Assembly (NCBI GenBank): GCA_937899835.1 | Contig: CALCCE010000096.1 | Span: 1 to 64,000 of the forward strand | Direction of reading: 5' to 3' | Source: an uncultured Flavobacteriales bacterium | GTDB lineage: Bacteria; Bacteroidota; Bacteroidia; Flavobacteriales_G; Salibacteraceae | DNA: 64,000 nucleotides | In this document: positions 54,267 to 62,033 of the stretch, one piece after another | How positions within the stretch are numbered: position 1 is the first letter of the stretch | How the letters are laid out: each line of letters starts with the position of its first letter | The notes under the pieces: model-generated | The model's database searches: none | Seen by the model: the letters and a program-made list of their open reading frames with translations, nothing else | What the model was told of the DNA's origin: nothing | Made by a program: the position numbers and the translations under genes

Positions 54267-57200
54267 TCAAATGGGCAACAACGTCATGGTTTCGGTGTAA
54301 AACAAAAAGCTGTCGACTTGGAGGTAGCCAATCTCCCAAAGAAGTTTTTTGTACCACTCCATTTGCTTTCGATCTTCTTTCGCCGGTTTTCCGGTTTTGA
54401 AATCGAGTATACTCGCCCTTCCGTGTTCCACTACCACCCTGTCGGGCCGGTAACTGCGTCCGTTGGGCAGTAAAATTTCTGCTTCTTTGCGAATGTCCAG
54501 TCCATATTTATAGAAAGGCTGAATCTGTGGGTGACTCAAGATCTTCTGCAGCAGCACCTCTAGTTCCTGGCGTTCTGGCGTCATGATCTTTCCTGCCAAC
54601 TCCCACCGCTGCAGCAAATCCGGCACCGCCTCCCGCGTATCGATTCGGGCCATGGCCTGATGGACCAATTTTCCAAAATGCCCCGAGGGGTTGACTTGTT
54701 CCAGGTCCCAAAACTCAGGCGCCTGTCGACTGATCTGCAATTTACTTCGCCAGTTGCCTTCGGGTGCCGCTTCTGCAATGGCTACAGCCTCCGTTTCTGA
54801 AGGCTCAGATTTTTCTTTCGGTGCTTCCGGGCTCCCCCATTCAAATTGAAGTCGCTCTTCATTCCAATTTTCGTGTTGGCTGAGGAAAGGTAAAAAGTAG
54901 TTGCTCAGGTCTTTGCTCCGCTCTTTTGAAGTAAGCACATAAAGCCGCTCTACAGCCCGCGTAAAGGCTACGTACAACACATTGAAATTGTCCAACATGG
55001 TTTTGTTCACCTCTTCGCGGTATTGGCTTTCGTAAGGGGTGTCTTCGAGTTTCTTACCCGCACTCACCAGGGCAGAGGGCATGCCGTATCCCTCCGGAAG
55101 GTCGATCCATAATTGATCTTTGGCCAGGCGCACCCGCCAATTGGTAAATGGCATGATGACCACCGGAAATTCGCGCCCTTTCGACTTGTGAACCGTCATG
55201 ATCGAAACGGCCTCTGTACCTTCTGGCAGTATGATGGATCGCTTGTCGGCCTCTTCTTCCCACCAGGACAAAAATTCCCGCAGGTGGGCATCAAACTTAC
55301 CCGACCATTGAAAAACGGCTTCGAGGAAAAACGCCAAATATGGATTTTTACGACTGTCTAAGCGAAACAGCTTGATGAGCACTTCGGTCAAATCGTACAC
55401 CGGCAGGGCGAGCAGCACATCTGGATCAAAATCGGCATAACCTTGGGCTTGAAACAAACCCGGAAGGTCAAAAGCTTCAGGATCTTGGTTGAGTTGCCGC
55501 AGATAGGGGAAAACCTCGCCTTCGAATCGATCGTTTCGTGCCAGCCGGAGCAATACTTCCGCCTGCGCAATGCGATTGGGAGGGTCGTTGAGGTATTCCA
55601 AAACCGCCACCAGCAATTGCACTTTATTGGAATGACCGATGATGAGACTCTCCGAAGAAATGACGTCAATGTCTTCCTCCAACAGGTAGTTGGCCAGCAT
55701 GCTGGCTTCTCCGTTTCTTCGGCAGAGAATGGTGATGTCGCGCAACGAATAACCATCGTCTACCGCTTGCCAAATCAGTTCGGCAGTGCGGGCAAGGTAT
55801 TCTCCGGTGATTTCCGAATCGGGTTCCGTACCGAGTATTTCAACGGAAACATAACCTCCCGTTTTGGTCGGCAGAGGCGCTTGTTCCAGGCCTTCATAAA
55901 TGCTGGCAAACTCCTCATCGAGGTGTTGGGTGAGGGCGCGGAAAAAGTAGTTGTTGAAATGCACCACTTCCTGTAACGACCGAAAGTTGTTGACCAACCT
56001 TTTTTCTTCGTAGTTGCGTAGCAGGGTGTTTTCTCGTTCTTCGAGCAGACCGTCTTTTTCAACCAGGCTTAGCGCTGGCAAACGGGCAAATTGTTCCACT
56101 TCGCCACCGCGCCACCGATAAATGCTTTGTTTTCCATCTCCCACCAACATGTTGAAATGGCCGGCGGCCAGCGAGTTGTCCACCAATGGCAGCAGGTTTT
56201 GCCATTGCAGCACCGAAGTGTCTTGAAATTCGTCGATGAGAAAATGGCGGTAGCGTTCTCCCAGCCGCTCATAAATAAATGGCGCGGGTTCGGTAGCGAC
56301 CACTTGAGCAATCCGTCGATTGAACTCCGAAATGTGGATCAGGTTCTGTTCGTTGCGGTATTCTTCAAGGATTTTCTCCATCTCGTTGAGCACCGCCAAG
56401 GAATAGAGGTTGCGCACCACCAACTGAGCCAAACGGTAACCAGACAAATATTGCTCGGCAAATTGAATCGCTTCCCAGAACCAGGTTTCCAGTTGTCCCC
56501 GAATGCTGTCAATGGCCTGTTTGTCGATGTCACTGGCTTTGGTAGCATGCCATTTTCCGGCTTCTACGTTTTTACGAACACTGTTTGACGGAAGCAGTTT
56601 GTCGTCCCGCACTTCAGCGAGGTAGGAAAAATACTTGGCAATGCCCGATTTTCCCCCTGCAAAAAGACTCGGATCAATTCCAGCATTTTCAATTAGTTCG
56701 AGCCCTTGGCGGCCCCATTTTCGAATGGTCGATTCAAATTGAGTCAGTTCGGCCACCAGGTTTTTGCGTGCCTCAAAAAAGTCGCTCATCGAGAGTTGAC
56801 GTAAGCGATCGAGGTGCTCCCGACCATCGTCTTGCAGCAGATAGCGGGCAAATTGTAGCAAATCAGACTCAATGTGCCAGCTTTTTTCTTCGTCGGCTTT
56901 GCTCTTCGTAAATTCCACCAAAGCCTTGGTCAATTGTTCATCTGCTCCCACTTGCTCAATGAGCAAGTCCACTGCATTGCCGAGGAGCCGATCGCCGTCC
57001 AATTCTACTTCAAATTGTAGTGGAAGGCCCAGGTCGTGGGCAAATGAGCGCACCACGCGGTACACAAATTTGTCGATGGTACTGATGCTGAAATCGGAAT
57101 AATGGTGGAGGATGTGCTCCAATACTTTGCCTGCCCGCCAACGCACCTCGTCAGGGCCAAGGTTGAGTTCTTCCTGAATGTCGAGCAGCAAAAAAGCCGA

Positions 57201-57413
57201 GGTGCCACTGGCCTGATTTTCGGAGGCCAGATCGCGCAACGATACGATGACCCGCTCCTTCATTTCATTTGCCGCCTTGTTGGTAAAAGTGATGGCCAAA
57301 ATGTGGCGGTAGGCATCGGATTGTCGCGTAGCCAGCGCAATTTTGAGGTACGCTTTGACCAAGGTGTAGGTTTTGCCAGAACCGGCAGAGGATCGGTATA
57401 CGGTAAAGCTCAT
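54267..57413 (-). CDS. AddA-like UvrD/Rep helicase-nuclease
   Basis: 1048 residues from ATG 57413 (MSFTVYRSSAGSGKTYTL; Walker A at residues 8-15). Further SF1A motifs: ITFTNKAANEMKERV (~44), LIDEFQDTSVLQW (DExQ motif II, ~390), GDGKQSIYRWRGG (motif III, ~424), MTVHKSKGREFPVVIMP (motif V, ~735) and YVAFTRAVERLYVLTS (motif VI, ~810). The end, SYRPDRVVVEHGRASILDFKTGKP, is a PD-(D/E)XK nuclease core (D...DFK). With the AddB-like gene 4 kb away this forms the RecBCD-equivalent break-processing enzyme of Bacteroidota. TATTTTTG at 57426-57433 is its -7 box. Confidence 0.92.
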   Translation of the reverse strand: MSFTVYRSSAGSGKTYTLVKAYLKIALATRQSDAYRHILAITFTNKAANEMKERVIVSLRDLASENQASGTSAFLLLDIQEELNLGPDEVRWRAGKVLEHILHHYSDFSISTIDKFVYRVVRSFAHDLGLPLQFEVELDGDRLLGNAVDLLIEQVGADEQLTKALVEFTKSKADEEKSWHIESDLLQFARYLLQDDGREHLDRLRQLSMSDFFEARKNLVAELTQFESTIRKWGRQGLELIENAGIDPSLFAGGKSGIAKYFSYLAEVRDDKLLPSNSVRKNVEAGKWHATKASDIDKQAIDSIRGQLETWFWEAIQFAEQYLSGYRLAQLVVRNLYSLAVLNEMEKILEEYRNEQNLIHISEFNRRIAQVVATEPAPFIYERLGERYRHFLIDEFQDTSVLQWQNLLPLVDNSLAAGHFNMLVGDGKQSIYRWRGGEVEQFARLPALSLVEKDGLLEERENTLLRNYEEKRLVNNFRSLQEVVHFNNYFFRALTQHLDEEFASIYEGLEQAPLPTKTGGYVSVEILGTEPDSEITGEYLARTAELIWQAVDDGYSLRDITILCRRNGEASMLANYLLEEDIDVISSESLIIGHSNKVQLLVAVLEYLNDPPNRIAQAEVLLRLARNDRFEGEVFPYLRQLNQDPEAFDLPGLFQAQGYADFDPDVLLALPVYDLTEVLIKLFRLDSRKNPYLAFFLEAVFQWSGKFDAHLREFLSWWEEEADKRSIILPEGTEAVSIMTVHKSKGREFPVVIMPFTNWRVRLAKDQLWIDLPEGYGMPSALVSAGKKLEDTPYESQYREEVNKTMLDNFNVLYVAFTRAVERLYVLTSKERSKDLSNYFLPFLSQHENWNEERLQFEWGSPEAPKEKSEPSETEAVAIAEAAPEGNWRSKLQISRQAPEFWDLEQVNPSGHFGKLVHQAMARIDTREAVPDLLQRWELAGKIMTPERQELEVLLQKILSHPQIQPFYKYGLDIRKEAEILLPNGRSYRPDRVVVEHGRASILDFKTGKPAKEDRKQMEWYKKLLWEIGYLQVDSFLFYTETMTLLPI

Positions 57414-57425
57414 GGTGCTACCCGT

Positions 57426-57433
57426 CAAAAATA
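57426..57433 (-). promoter_or_regulatory. -7 box TATTTTTG for the AddA-like gene
   Basis: Exact TAnnTTTG match on the minus strand, 12 nt before ATG 57413; it overlaps the first codon of the longest open frame (57428), which is therefore not the start. Confidence 0.55.
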
Positions 57434-57536
57434 ACCTTTTCGGGAGTTGAGTTGTTTCCTTATCAATCCAATTAGGAATGCAAGCCCTTTTGATTTTGCA
57501 GAGAAGCTTCGGACACTATTAGGAGGTGATTTTGCG

Positions 57537-57544
57537 TATTTTTG
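57537..57544 (+). promoter_or_regulatory. -7 box TATTTTTG, 5 nt before ATG 57550
   Basis: Exact TAnnTTTG match on the plus strand; predicts a leaderless transcript for the subtilisin-like protease. Confidence 0.55.
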
Positions 57545-57549
57545 AATGA

Positions 57550-59253
57550 ATGTCGTTTATAAGCACAACTTTTCGGCCCCTTTGGCTTTTCAGGATTGGT
57601 CTGGTCCTTTTCCTATCCATTGGGTTTCAAAATCAACAAAAGGTACAGGCGCAGACTGAAAATTATGTTGCGCACCAGGCCATTGTGCAGCTCAAACACA
57701 ATCAGCCGGTAGAGCATCTTTTGCAAGCCATCTGGGAAAGTTACCCAAGTGCCAACCTGCGGGTGGAACGCGTGCTGTCTCAGCGCATCAACATCTGGTT
57801 ATTGCAATTCGATGGATTTCAGGGACCAGACCGGGAGATGCTGCGTATCCTTCGCGACCGGCCGGAGGTGGAGATCGCTCAGTTTAACCATACGAACCTC
57901 GAACAAAGAATTTTACCCAACGATACTGACTTTTCGGTGCAGTGGAACCTTTTTAATGACGGTACTAACGGTGGCCCAGGAATGGCAGATGTGGACGCTG
58001 AACGAGCTTGGGACATTACCACCGGGGGCACAACGGCCAACGGTGATACCATTGTGGTAGCGGTAATCGATGGCAATTTTGACTTGACACACGAAGACCT
58101 CGACTTTTTCAAAAACCGTCACGATTCCATCAACGGCATCGACGATGATGGCAACGGTTACCTCGATGATTTTGATGGTTGGAATGCCTATGACGATACC
58201 AATACCTTTAATGGTTTTAACAAATCCCACGGTACCCACGTTTCGGGAATTGTAGGCGCCCGGGGAAATAACGGTCTCGGTGTAACGGGGGTGAATTGGA
58301 ACGTGAAAATTATGCCCATTCGTGGCTCTTCTACGCAAGAAGCACCAGTGATTGCGGCTTATGCTTATGCCTTGGAGATGCGCCTGAAGTACAACGAAAC
58401 CAATGGTGATTCGGGAGCCTACGTTGTGGCGACTAATTCTTCTTTTGGGGCCAATTACGGTCAGCCGGCCAACTTTCCAATTTGGTGTGCCATGTACGAC
58501 ACTTTGGGCCAGGCGGGTATCGTAAATGTAGGTGCTACCGCCAACATCAACATTGACGTTGATGTCTCGGGTGACATCCCAACCACTTGTCCGAGCAATT
58601 ACCTTGTGGCGGTGACGGCCACCAACAGCCAGGATCAAAAGTTACCCGGGGTAGCCTATGGCCCTACGCACATTGATTTGGGTGCCCCCGGAAACACCAT
58701 TTACTCCACTGATGCTACCAACAGTTTTGGATTCAAAACAGGAACTTCCATGGCCACCCCAATGGTGAGTGGCGCCATTGCCCTGATGTACTCTAATCTG
58801 TGTGCTCAGGCAGTTTCTAATGGTTACCAGCGGCCAGACAGTTTGGCGGGTATGATGATCGATGCACTTTTGCAATCGGGTACCGAACCCGTTTCCGACC
58901 TATCGGGTGCTACCACCACCGGTGGTCGGCTCGATTTGTTCAAGGCGGTGACCGCAGCGGGAGAAATTTTGTGCCATCCCATTAGTACGGGCCCCGATCT
59001 GAGTCAGGCAAGCGCAGATTGGCAAGTGTATCCCAACCCAAGTTTGGACGGGCAAGTGACCGTCTCTATTCCTCCAAACACCAGTGCACGCCTTTGGGTA
59101 AGCAATGTACTTGGAGCAGTAGTTTGGGAAACCCGTATGGTAGCTGATCAACAGGTGCTCAACGGATCGAATTGGCCTTCGGGAGTGTATTTCGTGACGG
59201 TTCAGTACGACGGAGCTCCGCCTTCCACCCAGCGGTTGGTACTTCGCAAGTGA
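57550..59253 (+). CDS. Subtilisin-like S8 serine protease with T9SS type A sorting domain
   Basis: 567 residues. Signal peptide (MSFISTTFRPLWLFRIGLVLFLSIGFQ...VQA), an inhibitor_I9-like propeptide region (~30-115), then the S8 catalytic domain: Asp 174 in VAVIDGNFDLTHEDL, His 227 in SHGTHVSGIVGARGNN and Ser 400 in GTSMATPMVSGAIAL. An Asp-rich DDDGNGYLDDFDGW insert after the Asp motif is usual in Bacteroidota subtilases. The C-terminus (WQVYPNPSLDGQVTV ... WPSGVYFVTV ... RLVLRK) is a T9SS type A domain. Secreted endopeptidase, divergent from the AddA-like gene. Confidence 0.95.
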   Translation: MSFISTTFRPLWLFRIGLVLFLSIGFQNQQKVQAQTENYVAHQAIVQLKHNQPVEHLLQAIWESYPSANLRVERVLSQRINIWLLQFDGFQGPDREMLRILRDRPEVEIAQFNHTNLEQRILPNDTDFSVQWNLFNDGTNGGPGMADVDAERAWDITTGGTTANGDTIVVAVIDGNFDLTHEDLDFFKNRHDSINGIDDDGNGYLDDFDGWNAYDDTNTFNGFNKSHGTHVSGIVGARGNNGLGVTGVNWNVKIMPIRGSSTQEAPVIAAYAYALEMRLKYNETNGDSGAYVVATNSSFGANYGQPANFPIWCAMYDTLGQAGIVNVGATANINIDVDVSGDIPTTCPSNYLVAVTATNSQDQKLPGVAYGPTHIDLGAPGNTIYSTDATNSFGFKTGTSMATPMVSGAIALMYSNLCAQAVSNGYQRPDSLAGMMIDALLQSGTEPVSDLSGATTTGGRLDLFKAVTAAGEILCHPISTGPDLSQASADWQVYPNPSLDGQVTVSIPPNTSARLWVSNVLGAVVWETRMVADQQVLNGSNWPSGVYFVTVQYDGAPPSTQRLVLRK

Positions 59254-59296
59254 TTTTTCTCTATTTTTTCTGATTCATATTGGAGGGTAACTGTCC

Positions 59297-59304
59297 TACC
59301 TTTG
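59297..59304 (+). promoter_or_regulatory. -7 box TACCTTTG, 6 nt before ATG 59311
   Basis: Exact TAnnTTTG match on the plus strand, overlapping the longest frame (TTG 59302) and supporting ATG 59311 as start of a near-leaderless mRNA. Confidence 0.55.
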
Positions 59305-59310
59305 TGGCCA

Positions 59311-59691
59311 ATGCGTTGCACGCAGTTCATAGTGGCTTTCATTTTGGCAATGGCGGTATTGTCGGCTCACTGGGGTGCCAGCCTTATCCAAGTAGATTAC
59401 CTGGTAAACATAGAGCGCATCATCGAGCAGTTTTGTGTGAACAAAGACAAGCCCATGACCACCTGCAATGGGCAGTGTCACCTCGCCAAGCAGCTCAAAA
59501 AGCACGAAGAAAAACGTAAGGAAGCCCAGCCCAACGAGCAGGAAGAACAATTCAACCTGCAATGGTGGGTACCCGTATCCAACCAAACCCATCCAAGGGT
59601 AACCATTGCGCTTTTGCAACAGGCCTTTCAGAACCCTTCCCTGTGCTCTGGTTTTCCGAAAACGCTCGATCGTCCTCCCGGAATCAGCTGA
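59311..59691 (+). CDS. Small exported/membrane protein with CNGxC motif
   Basis: 126 residues from ATG 59311. An N-terminal hydrophobic segment (MRCTQFIVAFILAMAVLSAHWG) acts as signal or anchor. A Cys motif follows, FCVNKDKPMTTCNGQCHLAKQL (spacing C-x10-C-x2-C), then a Lys/Glu-rich linker and a hydrophobic QFNLQWWVPV. Small Bacteroidota proteins of this 'C.NK..P...CNG.C.L' pattern often sit with copper or cytochrome genes; function is not established. It starts a likely operon with the beta-barrel and peroxidase genes. Confidence 0.72.
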   Translation: MRCTQFIVAFILAMAVLSAHWGASLIQVDYLVNIERIIEQFCVNKDKPMTTCNGQCHLAKQLKKHEEKRKEAQPNEQEEQFNLQWWVPVSNQTHPRVTIALLQQAFQNPSLCSGFPKTLDRPPGIS

Positions 59692-59714
59692 TATCTCTCT
59701 CTTTCTGAGTTTAT

Positions 59715-59734
59715 AGAAACCGTTTTCGGTTTCT
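59715..59734 (+). promoter_or_regulatory. 8-bp hairpin with TTTT loop between operon genes
   Basis: AGAAACCG, TTTT, CGGTTTCT form a perfect stem-loop in the 68-nt gap between the CNGxC gene and the barrel gene. There is no T tail; it could be a processing or attenuation element. Confidence 0.4.
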
Positions 59735-59759
59735 GCATTGCTGATTCAATCTTAACATC

Positions 59760-60728
59760 ATGAAATTATTTCTTGCCAGGGTATTCCTGGCAGTAGGCAT
59801 TTGCCTGGGTGGCATTTCCTACACTTCGGGCTGTGATTTTTGCAACCTGTATTTATCCATTCAACCCAACGACTATCAACATTCGCTGGGTGTTCAATAC
59901 CGTTTTAGAAACTACCGGGCGTGGGTCACGCAAAGTGGCGTCACTCCTTCTTTGCGCACCGAACACGGTGGGAATCACATTTTTATTGACGCTGATGAGC
60001 CGGTGCTGGTAGAAGAAGCGTACCGTTCTTATGAAGTTTGGGGACGTTTTTTTATTCGCCCCGAGTGGCAGGTCTTTGCTTCAGTGGCTTACGCGGAAAA
60101 TTTGTTGCTGAACGATGAAAAGATTGTCGACCACCTCAATGGAATAACCGATCTGACTTTGCTTTCTTTTTATCAGGTGACCAATACCATCAGCGATTCG
60201 GTTGATCATCGCTTTCGGCAACGCTTGCTATTGGGTGGAGGGCTTAAGTTGCCCACAGGTACTTACAAAATTCCTACTGATGGCGAGATCGATTATCAAA
60301 TGCAGCCAGGTACCGGTAGTCTCGATTTTCTCCTTTCTTCCAACTACCTGGCGCAATGGAGGCGTTTTGGCTTCAATGGCCTGATTACCTACCGTTTCAA
60401 CACAAAAAATGATTTGGGCTTCACCTTTGCCAATCGTTTTAACCTGAATGCCGATGTATTTTATCAACTTCGCTTTAGCGGATGGACATTGCAACCGCAA
60501 ACCGGATTGTATTTCGAGCATGCAGAACGGGACGTACTACAAGGAAAATTGGTGGAAGGCACCGGCGGACGGGTATTGTTTTCTGCTATGGGTGGAATCA
60601 TTTACCGCGGCAGGTTTTCGCTGGGTATACACTACCAATCTCCTTTGACAGAAGAACTGCACGACATTCAACTGCCCAATCGAGAGCGTTGGATTGCTGG
60701 TTTGACTTACTATATTCCTGGTAAATAG
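59760..60728 (+). CDS. Outer-membrane beta-barrel protein with CDFC N-terminal motif
   Basis: 322 residues. Signal peptide MKLFLARVFLAVGICLGGISYTSG; the mature protein begins CDFCNLYLSIQPNDYQHSLGVQYRFR. Alternating amphipathic strands fill the rest (RLLLGGGLKLPTGTYKIP, LITYRFNTKNDLGFTFANRFNLNADVFYQLRF, GGIIYRGRFSLGIHYQSP ... WIAGLTYYIP), typical of a ~12-14-strand barrel of the transporter/OMP type. The exposed C..C pair at the mature N-terminus recalls metal- or heme-related Bacteroidota proteins. It is followed 25 nt later by a di-heme peroxidase gene. Confidence 0.75.
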   Translation: MKLFLARVFLAVGICLGGISYTSGCDFCNLYLSIQPNDYQHSLGVQYRFRNYRAWVTQSGVTPSLRTEHGGNHIFIDADEPVLVEEAYRSYEVWGRFFIRPEWQVFASVAYAENLLLNDEKIVDHLNGITDLTLLSFYQVTNTISDSVDHRFRQRLLLGGGLKLPTGTYKIPTDGEIDYQMQPGTGSLDFLLSSNYLAQWRRFGFNGLITYRFNTKNDLGFTFANRFNLNADVFYQLRFSGWTLQPQTGLYFEHAERDVLQGKLVEGTGGRVLFSAMGGIIYRGRFSLGIHYQSPLTEELHDIQLPNRERWIAGLTYYIPGK

Positions 60729-60753
60729 GAAACTAAAAGACACAACTTTTTAA

Positions 60754-61869
60754 ATGATTAAACGTCTTTTAAAAATGGTGATTGATAGAGGTCGATGGAA
60801 TTGTGTGTTGATGTGTGCGTTGATTGTAGGCAGCATTCTGTCGGGATGTGCGAAGGACGACCCTACCATTGAGGTTCCAATTTTGGAAAGCTCCGGACCG
60901 CAACCCTATTTCTTGGAGGTACCCGATCACTTTCCTGAACCTCTGATACCGAATGATAAACCCATGACGGTACAAGGGGTCGAGTTGGGTAGAAAGCTAT
61001 TTTACGACCCCATTCTTTCAGGGGATTTTACACAGAGTTGTGCCAGTTGCCACAACCAAAAATTTGCTTTTACCGACAATGGATTACGCTTCAGTTTAGG
61101 CATCGATGGCATCGAAGGAGATCGCAACTCAATGGCCATTATCAACCTGGCCTGGGGTGCGAGTTTTCTATGGGATGGCCGTTCGCCCACCTTGGAAAGT
61201 CAGGCGTTGGAACCGGTGCCCAATCCTATTGAAATGCATTTGGCATGGAGCGAAGCGGTGGAACGGCTAAAAAATGATGCTGATTATCCTGATTTGTTTG
61301 ACGGTGCATTTCCCGACCAACCCATCACTTCCGATTTAGCGGCCAACGCAATGGCTCAGTTCATGCGCTCTATCGTTTCGGGCAATTCGCGTTACGATGC
61401 TTATGTAAAGCGTGAAGGGTGGGCCCGGTTTACGCCAGATGAAATTTTGGGAGAACAGATTTACAACAGTGAGGTAGGGGATTGTTTCCATTGCCACGGT
61501 ACCATTCTGCTCACCGACAACGAGTTTCACAACAACGGACTCGACTCTAATGTGACTGGCAAAGGGGTAGGTGGTGTAACGGGCGAACCCAATCAAATGG
61601 GTTTGTTTAAGACGCCGACCCTCCGCAATGTGGCTTTGACCGCTCCCTACATGCATGATGGCCGCTTCAACACTTTAGAGGAAGTAGTAGAGCACTACAG
61701 CAGTGGCGTGAAATTTTCGCCTACCGTAGACCCGTTGATGAAACAAGTAGCACAGGGTGGTCTTCAACTCAGCGATGACCAGAAACGTCAATTGGTGGCC
61801 TTTTTAAAGACCTTTACCGACGAAGACTTTTTGAACAATCCGACTTATGCGGATCCCCAATTAGATTAG
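60754..61869 (+). CDS. Di-heme cytochrome c peroxidase (MauG/CcpA type), copy 1
   Basis: 371 residues. Lipoprotein signal with lipobox VGSILSGC (Cys 32). Two c-type heme sites: CASCH (Cys 96, Cys 99, His 100) in the N-terminal domain and CFHCH (Cys 244, Cys 247, His 248) in the C-terminal domain. FKTPTLRNVALTAPYMHDGRFNTLEEVVEHYSSG near 290-320 is the conserved distal segment. The enzyme reduces hydrogen peroxide in the periplasm with electrons from small cytochromes, or oxidises a partner in the MauG-like branch. A tandem copy follows. Signal LSGC predicts membrane anchoring, unlike most soluble bacterial CCPs. Confidence 0.93.
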   Translation: MIKRLLKMVIDRGRWNCVLMCALIVGSILSGCAKDDPTIEVPILESSGPQPYFLEVPDHFPEPLIPNDKPMTVQGVELGRKLFYDPILSGDFTQSCASCHNQKFAFTDNGLRFSLGIDGIEGDRNSMAIINLAWGASFLWDGRSPTLESQALEPVPNPIEMHLAWSEAVERLKNDADYPDLFDGAFPDQPITSDLAANAMAQFMRSIVSGNSRYDAYVKREGWARFTPDEILGEQIYNSEVGDCFHCHGTILLTDNEFHNNGLDSNVTGKGVGGVTGEPNQMGLFKTPTLRNVALTAPYMHDGRFNTLEEVVEHYSSGVKFSPTVDPLMKQVAQGGLQLSDDQKRQLVAFLKTFTDEDFLNNPTYADPQLD

Positions 61870-61892
61870 TCTACGCACATTGCGAGGCATTG

Positions 61893-61930
61893 AAAAGGGG
61901 GCACATCAATTGAATGTTTGCCCCTTTTAT
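61893..61930 (+). terminator. Terminator between the two peroxidase genes
   Basis: AAAAGGGGGCA (61893-61903) pairs with TGCCCCTTTT (61919-61928), with one unpaired G, and ends in T4. It suggests the second copy is at least partly transcribed on its own. Confidence 0.75.
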
Positions 61931-62033
61931 GGTGACTTGTGCAGGAACCGGGAACCACTAAAGCTTCTACGCGAAAAATTTTAGCAGTTCAGAAATACAA
62001 CCTTTCAATTTTTGCTTACGTCTTACCAGTAGA

